Positions 10,323-21,537 of a stretch of DNA of 64,000 nt are shown here, in pieces. The stretch spans positions 248,001-312,000 of the forward strand of contig JAOCPU010000017.1 in the NCBI GenBank assembly GCA_035772785.1, in the 5' to 3' direction. Numbering within the stretch: position 1 is the stretch's first letter; the number at the start of each line of letters is the position of its first letter. A program made the translations under genes and the position numbers. The notes under the pieces are model-generated. The model made no database searches and was not told where the DNA came from. It saw only the letters and a program-made list of their open reading frames with translations. This DNA is from Phlebiopsis flavidoalba (lineage: Eukaryota > Basidiomycota > Agaricomycetes > Polyporales > Phanerochaetaceae).

Positions 10323-12880
10323 TCAATGGTCCTCCGAAGTATTATATACATAATTTCTGTCTACAGGTTCATTTTTGAAGGATAGAATCAACGATGCGTA
10401 TTGCATTTTCCAGCTTTTCAAGATATCGCAAAGCTCGTGAAGCGATCCTTGTATGATCTGCTTTTTGTGGACAGAGGGTATCGGGCACGAAAGTCCGCAG
10501 GTGAAAGGTCCCTGGCGGGCTGCGACGAACCGGTGGTTAGTCCTGTTGCTCGAGACGTGAAGCACATCAACGAAGAACATACTTGTCATGGATGAATTTG
10601 GATAGCAGGTCAAGATACACCTGTGTGCGGTTGCTTCTAGTTCACTTGCGCTCATCACTAGTGAGCTTATAGTGGAACGGATGCTTCGCTTCGACTCCTG
10701 AGACGTCCTCCATCCCATAAGGCCCTGAATAGGGAAGTACGTGAGCAGCAGGTTGCTGACGTCCTTCCTTTTTATTCCTTCAACTGCCCCTGTTTCATAG
10801 ACATGCTACGAATTTCTCTCAGTCCTCCTACGGCCAGCCAGCAGCCTTGATGTTGACTCACATATAAGAAAGAGGCCACAGATAACCTCCCTGTAACACT
10901 CTCCTCAACTATCGCAAGTTCCGCCTTCAATTCCCTAACGGTTCCTCCTCTGACTGGAAGTCAGCGCCTCCGTGGGGGAACGTCGTTTCGCTTGAGCTGT
11001 GTATATCTGTGTTCAGTATACCCTCCAATTGGCCAACAAACCATCCGGCGTCCGTTGTCAATGATTGCGAGACACTCGAGTAACTGTGGTATCGTCTTAG
11101 TAATCACATGTGGCCGTAGGTGTGCGTTGCGTGCGACGTATATGACAACATGCAAGGGCGGAACACTCTGCTCGGGAGTCGCATTAGGCAGTATGCGACA
11201 TAAAAGTGTATGTGGTCTTAAGTGTTTGAATACTTATAGTTCCAGGTCTCATAGTTCGAAGCAGCCCCAGGCAGACATACTGTAAATCACGATGTGGTGG
11301 CCTTCTCGAAAGCCTCGTCCTGGGTGATTGCCTGTATTGCAAACTTAAAACTTCGGGCGATAATGCCTCTATATCTTTGAGAGAGATTTAGTCGTGCTCA
11401 TGATCGAGATATTACGACACGCTTGTGTGTAGAACATGGGAGGGGATTGATCAGGGGGGGTCCATTGCTGCAAGCGCTGAGATCTAACATACGCTGGCGC
11501 TTCAGAGAGCCGTCCAAAGACCCGTGAACCCCTATTCGGCGACCGTAGGCGTTTCTATGCCTCAAGCAGTAGTTTGCGGGTACAAGTATGCGTGGGGATA
11601 GGCCATGCATAGTTGTCTAGGACACTCTCTATGTGACTCCAAACGTATAGAAGTTAAATAAACGGTTTAACGTAGCACGGCCAGGGGCCTTGTGCAGAGC
11701 CTTGGTGCAGTCCCTCAAACCCCACCACGCCTTCAAATCTCGTTCATACATAGCCACAAAACGGAGCAACTAGCATCCAGATATAGTAGGAATTATCTAA
11801 GAGTAAGTATCTCAGCCCACTTCGTTTTTCATAAACTCAGTTGATAGCCATAACACATAGGGAGCGGTTCCCTAGAGGAGAGTAGGACCCGTGATACCGG
11901 TTGTGGCACCGACCACAGGGAGGTTGATTTCAGAGCGCTAGCAGTAGTGGACCCCCCTTGGGATTGATGCAAGGTTGGTGAGAAACGCATTGAAGGCTCG
12001 TAACCGCCGTTTTCCGCTCGTGAGGCCCGTGGTACGCACATGACGACGCGCCTTTTTGTTGGGTTGATGGTGCGGCGTCGGGGTGCGAACCGTGCCTACT
12101 CGCTCTAACGGCTGGTGCCATCGGACGCGGTTTGGTGGACCCTTGCAAGGACGTTGTACGACGTGCCATTTCGTCTTGCTCGACTCTTATAGTGATAGTA
12201 GCTTAATTCATATGTGCTACGAGCTGACCCCACTAAATTGTTTGAATTAAAGCGCACACTGGATGCCCGTAATGCGCCCTCCCAAAAGCACTTGGTGAGA
12301 CTCTTGGATTCTGCCCGCCCTGTGGAAACAGTTTGGCGCCGAGGGGGGGTCGACAAAAGTGCGTCCGATTAGGGAACTACTCCCGTGGCGAGGGCGTTTA
12401 ATGTTGTGTCGTTCCGTTGTGTTTTGTCGCAGATACGGTCGACATAGAGTATGTCGTTTAGCGCCCGTTGGACATAGCGACACAACCACCTACCGACCCT
12501 AACCCTATGTTTGGGCAGGAAACCAGGCTCGGTGGGGTACTACTCCCGTTCACCGAAGTTGCACTCTCCTGGTTCATCAGTGAGTCGCGGGGCGGGTTGT
12601 AGAGATGCGCAACGAACATTTTCAAGCGGTCCGTAGGATTACTAATGTACAGATGCTACTTGTAGACTCACTCCTGAGTACTGAGTCCTGAGGCCCGAAG
12701 CTCATCGTTGTTAGATGGGGTAGTGCTCTGTTTTACTTGTACCATGTGTACTAGCTATCAACGTGTTAAATTAATCTATGATACGAGCCTGTAGTTCTAC
12801 GGATTGCAAAGCTGTTACCTTGTCGCTGACTCGAAGCCTGCCTTGATAGCTCTTCGGCACGCGGACCACCGGATTGTGAT
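10323..12880. other. Intergenic stretch, nothing recognised
   Basis: The longest frame is a 131-codon minus-strand one at 10323-10718, just upstream of the tRNA gene. It is moderately protein-like but matches no family I know. The remaining 2 kb hold only short frames, without splice or repeat structure I can support. Confidence 0.35.
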
Positions 12881-12889
12881 GGCCCGGCC

Positions 12890-13738
12890 AAGTCGCGTTG
12901 TGGCGGCGTGCCATGGTCGTGCGAGCCATGCCGCTTGTCGTGTGAGACCTTGTCGCTCGTTGTGCGAGCCGTATCGTTTGACGTACGGGCCTCGTCACTT
13001 GTCGTACGCGCCCCGTCGCTTTTGGTGTGAGCCTTCGTCCCTGGTTGTGGAACCCTAATGTCCTCGATGTGCGAGCCCAGTTCTCCCTAGTTGTGCGAGC
13101 CTTGTTGCTCGTCGCGCGAGTCCCCATGACACGAGACGTGTTTGTTTGACGTGCGGGGCCGAGTCTTTTTTATGCGCAGGCCCTTGTTTTCCGCTATGTG
13201 CGAGCCTCATACTTGGTCAATGCGAGGTGTTGTTCGAGGTGTGAGCCTCGTTGCTCGTTGCGTTGCGCAACCATGTGCCTTGCTGCGCAAACCTTGTGCC
13301 TGTTCGTTTAGACGTAAGCCGCCTGTCAAAATTGTTCGAGCAAGGCTCCTGGTTCCAATGGCCCAGCAGCTGCGTTCGTTCAGAGAGGCCCGAATGCAAA
13401 TCTTGCTATCTTATCGCGCAAGCCTCGTACCTTGCTGTGTGAGTCTCGCGCCTTTATTACGTCGAGCCTTCATGTTTGTTGTGTGACGGGCCCAAGGTGC
13501 GATGTTGCCATTCGACGCATGAGTCTTGTTCATTAATTGTGTAAGCCTTATATGATGTCCGCCTGAAACGTTGTCACTTACCACTTGAGCCTTTCTCCTT
13601 GTTGGCGTGTGAGCCGTCCTCCCATAAAACAGGCCTTGTCACTCACGTCGACATGTGAGTCTTGTTCTCCTTGGTACTTGATGTGCGAGCCTTGTGTTGT
13701 CATCGCATAAGCCTTGCGCTTAGTGTACAAGCCACAGA
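12890..13738 (+). repeat. Decayed minisatellite, period about 21 bp
   Basis: Roughly 35-40 imperfect units are seen, with consensus close to GTGCGAGCCTTGTCGCTCGTT. Clear units include GTGCGAGCCATGCCGCTTGTC near 12920 and the units at about 13094 and 13683. The core GTGCGAGCC recurs throughout; unit length is mostly 21-24 bp. Units are clearer in the left third and more diverged to the right. A 21-bp period would give heptapeptide repeats (for example CEPYRLT, YGPRHLS, YAPRRFW around 12970-13030), but indels break any long frame, so I do not call a gene. Confidence 0.8.
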
Positions 13739-14279
13739 ATCCTTCATGAAAAAAAATAGCTCGGTTAGTCACTCATACCGCACCGCAAGCTATACGCACC
13801 AATGCGCCGGCTTTGCATCACGTCAGCACTGTGTGTCGCGAAACGACGCACATCTTGCCGGTAGTCATACGCTGTGGCTGTTTTGCTGATTTTGCGTCCC
13901 ATAGCCATATAATATCCCTCTGGGGTGTTCTGTGTTGCGTCTGCGAGTCTGGAAGTAGATGGTAGGTGGTGCAATCGAGGTGTGGTAGTCGGAGCCAACC
14001 CGCGTCTAAGCGCGCTCTAAGCGCGCTCTCGACGCGCGCGGCGTTGTGGTAAAGGCGGCGCACTACTTATACTTACGTCTTGTTCCTTCACTTGTAATCG
14101 GAATGTTTGTAGAAATGGGTCACAAAGTGGAATAGATGCAAGAGTGAACGTATTTCAAGAGCGCGATGTGATATACAAATATTAATGCGTGATAATCTTT
14201 TTAATTATAAGTTGTGAGTGTAGGATCGGGTGCGCACAGAGAAGGAGAGAGCAGCGAAACGGTAAAAACTATGACAGAC
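13739..14279. other. Spacer between minisatellite and DUF6729 element
   Basis: Contains a short GC-rich repeat (CGCGTCTAAGCGCGCTCTAAGCG, about 14001-14023) and an AT-rich patch at 14170-14215. No gene seen. Confidence 0.4.
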
Positions 14280-17200
14280 TTAGAGAAGGGCGGGATCAAT
14301 GTTGAAGGACCCCGCAGCAGTGGCCCTCATCGCGAAGGCATCCAAGTCGAACCCACTGGCAATCCGTCGCGCGTAACAACGAGGGCCAAGACGGAGTCGC
14401 GGTGGGAAGGTTGAGCCAAGGATAGAGTCGGAAATAGGGGGCGTCATCTTCGGGCTTGCGCTCGCAGCGTTGCTGGAGGATGTGTAGCCAGAGCTTCGTA
14501 CTCCATGGTAAGGCTGCCGGGGTCGTCCTCGACGATAAATTTGTTGTACATGGGTGTGTCGGACCGCTTTCGAGGAATCCGACAACGTTGAACGTCTTTC
14601 CCTTCTCAAAAATTCCGCTGGGCTGAGGCCAGGGAGGTACGCTGTCGCCCGGCCGATATTGAGATCGTGCTTCTTGCATTGTGACAAGGCCCGCCATCGG
14701 CTGCGCAGATAGCCTTTCTTTGTGATTCTCGCCGTTCTTTGAACCGATCCCGCCTGGATACATGAGGCATCTTGCAGCGCGTGCATTGTTGACGCTGTAA
14801 AGGTTACTACTATGAGAAAGGGTTCAAAGTGCCAGCTGAAGATCGAGTACACACCAGTCGGTCGGCCGATATCTTCAGTGGAATCCCCTCGCGTGATCCC
14901 TTGCCGAGGCGGGACGGCGAAACAATGACGTCGCCAGAACGTCTCCGTCTTCGAAGCTCCTGCTGATTTGAGAGAAATCAGACTATGAGTTGATAGCGGC
15001 ACTTGGGGTAAGTGGACTCACACGTAAAGTTGGTTGGTGTGAATTCGATTGAGGATTGTGCTCTCAACCTCCGCGAGCTTGTCCATCAGGGCTCTAGGAT
15101 TCTTCGCCGTGTGAACCGGCGCGCCCTTTGAGACGGCATTTCTTCTCCAGCGCGGTGTTGAACTGCTCGGTAGCAGCTACGTACCTACGAGACGACATGT
15201 CGAATGTTCTCCAGCTGTTGTTGGTTTTGCTGTCGAAGATCCATGAATAAGTAATACTCATCGTCACCATTGATTTTTGAGGCCGCGCGGGTCCATCCCA
15301 GTGCTGACGAGGAAAAGTCGCTCGGATCGCGTGAGGCCTGGGTTACTCGGAGGAAGTGGGAGCGGTGCGGATAGCCGTTCAATAATAGATGGGAGTCGCC
15401 TTCGTACCAGGGTCGGTGCGTACTGTGTCTGATTGCGCTGTGTGAAAGTGGTGCGGGTCCAGCAGGGGCAACTTCCAGCACCGAAGTTAGTTTGAATGCC
15501 GAATGGGAGACGCCGAGTCCGGTAATGGTACTTTCGCCTGGCACTCCGCTTGCTGGAAGGGGGGTGAGTACACACAAGTTGATGTGGGTGTTGTGTCGCC
15601 CAACGCTTGCGTTCCAGGGTCGCCGCTTGGTTGACCATGAGCTGCCAAACACGCCATCACGGCCATGGTTGTGCGGCATGCTGTATGCTCGAAAGAAGGA
15701 TGCCACAGACGAGCTTGTACCCTAGAATTGGGCATGTAAAGTACTATTCAAAAAAACTGGACAGTCCCGATCTATACACTTACTGCCGTTGTGTTTGAAG
15801 TGCCTGCCACGCTGATACGGGGTTTCTTCGGCGAGACCGGAGGGGTGAGTCTGAGTTCGCCAGCTGCCTGCATGCTCAGCTGCGGGGTCTCAGTCTTCCG
15901 CTTTCGAGATGCTGAATCGGTAGAAGAGCTATCGGCAACATTGAGAGGAGTAATCGCATCCGAGCTGCTTGAAAAAGCGGCTGGTGACGACGGCGGCTGC
16001 TGGGTTGGAAGCGAGAGAGCGTTGAAGGTGTGGGCGGAGTTAGAAATTACAGACGCCGCGGGTGACCTTTTCGGCGACGACGGGCGCACTGGCATCACCT
16101 GGCACGGTGCACGTCTTGGATGATACAGGCTGTGACATGCAGGTGAGTGTTAGGATACCGCTATGGCTATAAGCTGAACTTACCTTGTACCCGAATTTAG
16201 CGGAATTACCGGCTACAGTGATGTCTAAAGCGGCTGATTGGGACGTCCGATGGCATGACCGTCGAGGCTAACTTGCCCGATGGCAATGGTGTGTTGAGTA
16301 AACGCATGTCAATGCCAAGCAGCTCCATTTTGCCTTCGAGAGCGGCGGTGTCCTCTTGCGAGTCATCGAGGCAATCTGAAACGTTGTCCTCAACAGGCTC
16401 GGACTTCACGTCGAAGAATCCGCCGAAGGTGAGTGCGTGTGTTGATGGCATGACGCCAAATGCCTCGCCGCTATTGACAACTTTGCAGTCGATGCATTAG
16501 TTCGTGGCCCACTTTCGTTTGCGTTGCCAGGCGATTCCATTGCTCTGCGATGTGATCGACAAGATAGAGATGATGACAGCCCAGCGTGCTCTCGACGAAG
16601 GGAGATGGTGCGTGTTCTTTCGATTTTGTGTGATGATTCGAAGGTTGCGACGCAGAATGTAGTCGCCTGCTATTGAGCCTTCATCATTTCGATGCCCGAC
16701 GGATTTCCATGCTGAAGTGCAATTCCAGTGTTTGTGCCCGCTTTCGATCCCGACTGTGCCGTCCGATCGGATATCGTTTCGAGGCCGAGTGAGGCACCCT
16801 TTCCGTACATGTGCCATCTGGTCGGCATGGGTCTGTGAAACCCCGGCATCTGGTAAGTGTTCTACTCAAGCACAAATGTACCACTAATTGCTCACCTTGA
16901 CTGCGGCTGCAGACCAGATCCCTTCCTGCGCGCCCACTTTGCGTAGAGGGGGGACGGCCTCCAAGCGTCGTTTACCTTGCTCATCCTGTGGTCTGTACAC
17001 AGCAGGGCGACCTTTCTCTGCACTTGGGCCGCTCAAGGATCGCACCAGAGACGTCTGCCCCAACAGCGCCGTACTTTGGGTTTCGCATACCACCAAGAAC
17101 ACATTCAGTGTAGCTGCGGAGGCTCTCTATGAGCAAAGGTGTGTGCATAAAATTAGAAAACAAGCTCACCGTTTGATGAAATGCCAGACATCAAGCTTGA

Positions 17201-19000
17201 CAGGGACTCCAGGAAGGTGCCGTCCCACAGCACTCGCAACTTGGCAGCAGTTGTCTGCTACGACGAACTCGGGTGGCGGGACGTTCAGCTCGGCACATCG
17301 TCGCTTGAGGCCCGCTAGGGACTCGCCAAACTCATCTCCAGCTTGAGTTTTTGGCAAAACCGCTACAAAGGCAAGCCGCAAGCAAGAGATTAGAGGTGTT
17401 CAAAGCTCAGACTACCGGGCTTCACTCACGTAAAGTACCGTCTCGCTTTTCTCGTTGATGCCCGTCCATAATCCGCCCTTGATGACTTGCTGATGTTGTC
17501 CGTTTGCAGCAACAATCGTACCCTTACGCGAGAACTTGAACGTGTGATCGAATGAGATGCATATCCCTGAGTAGACGGTGAGCTAATAATTCAATGATAT
17601 TTGTATTATAAACTGACGCACCTGAGAGAGTCTTCATGTATGCTTCAGATTCTTTCTCTCGAGTGGTGCGGCAAAACTCGAGGTACACGTCGGTAATAAG
17701 ATCATTGCTGATGCTGTTATCAGCATACATCTGAGGGTCCCATGGCGAGGAAAAGGGCTGGAGAGGAGAGTCTTTCTTCTTTGCTTTGGCTGACTTCGTG
17801 AAGAAGGAGTCAAGGCGGGGCTTGCGCGTGGGTTTCCTTTGCAGCCGATAGACGAGAAAGGCGTTCGTCGACATGGTTGAGGTAGTCCAAACGACGGCGG
17901 TTATAATGCAGCAGATGTAACTCTATCCATGCGACCGTGAGTAACGACTTCTAAATATGAGAAAAGATCATAATCACGTTTGATATGGGTTTCAATGCCT
18001 GACACGTCATTGACGGTCGAATCTCACAGATAGTATCAAACAGCTCCCGAGTGATAGCTGTGCGGGCGAAAGAAACAAGGAATCTCATCTGAGCCAAATC
18101 ATTGTGAGATATTGTGGTTTTTTTCGTATGCATAATCACTAACGAAGCTTACCAGGAATCGTCCCAATGATCCCAATCCGCTCCATGAACTGATGATTCG
18201 TGGTTGCGTGGCAAAAGGTAGGCCTGTCTTCCTTGCGTAGCATTCTCCCCTTCTCACTACATGTCTTGCACCGTAGCTGATACCCAATAGCTCTTTCTTC
18301 GTAGTGTAACCCGTGAACTTCTCGACCACCGGGTTGATGTCCACCCATCCCACAAGACGTCGGTGTGGCTGGCGTCCTGGGGACATGTGCGAAGCGACGG
18401 GTAGAACATCGGATGGATGACGGTCAAGGGCTTCAGGTATGCTGTCTCTGGCTCTATGACAGCTTCCGGATCACGTCTGAGAATGTCGGTGTAGGTGGGC
18501 GGCAGGAAATCGCGGTCCGTATATAGTGGAATTCGATGGTTTCCATCGGTTGCACGACGACTTTCGGCTCTTATCAAGCACCCGTGTTGCTTGGTATACG
18601 TAGGTGGTGTACTCAATAGCATGTGCTTCGAAGGTGAGTTGCGGCACATGGACAGCTTGATGAGCTCCTCTCGACGGTCGATCCAGTTTTTCAATCTTTC
18701 CGTGACCTGGGTTGGTGGATAGTAAGTAACTTGTCTATATATCAAGTACATCGCTTGCATAAACTCACATAACTTCCCTGAACGATACGATATCTCCCAG
18801 GTTTCACGCTTGTCCAAGGCTAAGGTGGCTTTAATCGACGCAATTGCCACCTCTGGATCAAACCGTGACATGGCTGCCAACGCTATGGGGATGAGACAAG
18901 GGCCCGAGGTGTTGTGTGGGCTTAGGCTCCTAGAGATAAGTGTGGGTGTAAGAGCATGATGCAGGATTCTCGTCGCAGTGAGAGAGGGAAGGCAGTTCAA
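14280..19000 (-). mobile_element. DUF6729-type transposase-like gene, multi-exon, frames interrupted
   Basis: Read on the minus strand, consecutive blocks match the multi-domain proteins that are expanded in agaricomycetes and carry DUF6729. They are: VAIASIKATLALDKRE (about 18830); YLKPLTVIHPMFYPSLRTCP (18395-18455); AIGYQLRCKTCSEKGRMLRK with a zinc-type CxxC (about 18245-18300); TAITRELFDTICEIRPSMT (18000-18060); SISNDLITDVYLEFCRTTREKES (17640-17710); FDHTFKFSRKGTIV (17510-17550); VVADNCCQVASAVG then LDVWHFIKR (17166-17270); WSAAAVKV (about 16890-16910); AHVRKGCLTRPRND and a GHKHWN block (16700-16815). The C-terminal third includes DEYYLFMD (15245-15270), KNPRALMDKLAEVES (about 15060-15105) and MYPGGIGSK..SVPPWPQPSGIF (14610-14763). 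The acidic residues in FDHTFK, VVADN and the GHKHWN block could form a DDE/RNase-H-like triad; this is inference. No terminal repeats were found. Confidence 0.75.
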
Positions 19001-19337
19001 ACGAGGGGTTCAACGCTGTGCGTTGGCCCATTTTGGCAATCGAGAGGCGGGAACTCTCATTATAGACAGAAGTTCCGCTAAACCGCGTCGCGCACCTGTG
19101 AGCATCGCTTAGAGGGTGAAACAATTCGCATATGTCTTTCTTCACATTTGCTGATGCATTCTGTCTCTTCATTTGTAGAGCGTAGATTATTCGAATATAG
19201 ATTAAACGAAAATAGCGAATATATATTTACAGTATGTTAGAGCTGAGTTTCCTAGATTTGCTATACATGTGAAGGCTTCGCAGAATGAGATTGAACGACA
19301 CAGAATTACAGACCACTAGTGCAATGATACTACAATA

Positions 19338-20141
19338 CTAAGGTAGAGATAAGATGTGAATGCGGCCACATGCATTGTTAGAGTACCATGGGTAGCGGGT
19401 GCAGAACCTCGGTGGCGCGAAAATGACTTGCAACGCAGTATTGAGCGGGACCTGGGACATGTGAGTGAGCCTCTTGCGCTGATCGTTGCCGTCGAAGATT
19501 GAGATAAAGCTATGGGCTTGAGATTTGTTTGCTGTGGTAGCCGCCGCGGGGCTCTCGCGACGGCGTCGGAGCACCCCACCATCACTGTCGGAGTCCGAGT
19601 CCATGGCGTCCACTTCAGACGAAACAGCTGCGCGACTCGCTCAAATTGACTTTCCGTCAGTGCGGGCATCAGCGCTGACGTTGAGGGCCTTCTCCTCGAG
19701 TGCTTTCATCATTTCGTCTGTGAGTATGTTTGGCAACTAGAATTGTGCGTAAGTAATTATATTTGGAGCCTAGTTAGTCGAGTCGAAGGGATTTAAGTTA
19801 ACGCACTGTTGTGAAGCTCTGTCTCTGAGCTAGAGTGCATCGTCTGCATTTCTCTGTCTGGCGACATTTCCAAACGGCTGGAGTCGAAAATCTCGTTGTC
19901 CTCCGTCACCTGCGGTGCAACTTGATTTGCAGACCCTTCCTCGTGGTTGATGGTGTAGAGAGATGTCGGGCATCGATGGGCTCCTCGAAGCATTCCTCTG
20001 CCAAGCGACCAGTCTACGAAGGCCGTTTTGTAGCCGCTTCCACTCGAGTCCGCGACTGTAGATTTGGAACGTGTCTTCGAAATGGAAAGCTACAGTTGTA
20101 CGGTAGGGGTAGCTCCGAGTCAGCTGTGCGCGGCTGAACAA
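19338..20141 (-). CDS. Unrecognised possible gene upstream of the DUF6729 element
   Basis: Minus-strand frames are open in pieces: 19793-20141, then a stretch through LTDEMMKALEEKALNVSADARTD (about 19655-19725), then MDAMDSDSDSDGGVLRRRRE and onward to 19338. The product would be polar with a short Asp/Ser run followed by Arg. A CAG/TAG-bounded gap near 19735-19800 could be an intron. I recognise no family. It could be a host gene, an unusual N-terminal extension of the neighbouring element, or noncoding. Confidence 0.25.
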
Positions 20142-20149
20142 CTCCGACT

Positions 20150-21537
20150 CATTTTGTCGCGTACTTTGCGATCTGTCCAGTGAGCGATAGATTACAGCGG
20201 GAGCGAGTGTTGGCAGTGTTGCCTGGCGCTATCATCGTGGGTTTGAGCCGTATCGCGCAATAGTAAGAGTCGGCGGTGCCTTGTAGCTGCGGAAGTCGAG
20301 TCGCGATGTGTGTGAAGTGACCCGAAGAGGGATAACGGCGAGCTGGCGCTGTTCGTCAGTCAAGAGTGAAGCCATGACGGCTGTGTGAAAGATGTGAGCT
20401 TCCGAATAGTTAGGAGTACTACATACTTTCGTCGGGGAAGCGGAAGCAATTCCTATTCAGGATACTGAGGAATGTGGTTTGGCTCACAGGCCACTTTGCA
20501 TGTTTTGCGACCGCTATCTCTTGCCTTATTTCGGCACCTGGAGTGAATGCGGCACCAACTGATTTGTATTGAATTTACTACACGCCAATGCAGTGGGCTA
20601 GCGGGGAACCATGGATATGTTAGAAGATGGCGACGGCGGGAGTTCAACGCTCAGCGGCGAGGGCAACAGTGGAGGTGTTGAAGATGAACCACAAGGAAGC
20701 TGGCGAAATGCAACCAACTTCACCGTTTGGGATCCCGAAGTCGCCACAAATCCGGCCCACCAGTCCGGGTTCTCTTCACACATCCTCATCAAAAATCTCG
20801 TCGTGTAAGCGAGACCTGAGGCGGGCCAGCGCGGCCAGCGTGGGGAGAGGCCGGCCAGCCGGCCAGCGCCCTGGGGGCGACCTGCGCGAGCCCACGTGAG
20901 GGTCCCTGGTCTCTGGAGCGCCGCCTCCGGCGAGGGTGGTCTCACCTTCCCATGACATAATTGCCTCCGATTAGCCCAGACGCGCTTCTACTGACTAGAA
21001 GCCATCCTCGGCACGGCTGAGTTTGAACGGCGGCTGGGTAGTTCCGAGCCTAGGTAGAAACCGCGTGAGACGGTTGTCTACGCGTGACGTCACATGTGGA
21101 TTCGCTACGGCGGTTGAGCAATATTTGACCAAGTCGCGGACGTGTAACAACGGATGTCACGGTGACTAGCTCTAAGTCAGTACGGGTACAGCCCGCTGCA
21201 GGACACCGTCACCGTTCAAACACCATCGATACACTTCGAAAATCAAGAACCCAAAGTATTATATTCGATTGGCATGCATACTACGTGTTTAGAAGTCACG
21301 ATTTGGCAGTATAAGTGTGCGGATCGTGTATGCTGGACGAAGGAGTACCAGTCCACCGACAGCCCTGTACGTTATGACGAGACATGGCCGGGGTGTGCCG
21401 TTGCGCTGTAGTACGAGAGTACTGGAACATGAAGGGAACTTCACACTCTAGCTTCCGTGTCGTCGTCATAAACAATCTTTTGCAGGGCCTCTGCCAAGTC
21501 AATCTTCATAAGTACATTGAAGCAAAGGAAAGTTTCA
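20150..21537. other. Intergenic stretch with a GGCCAGC-rich patch
   Basis: Positions 20823-20870 hold five copies of GGCCAGC in a very GC-rich context. A 65-codon frame at 20611-20808 (+) is acidic and Gly/Ser-rich but unrecognised. Nothing else seen. Confidence 0.4.
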
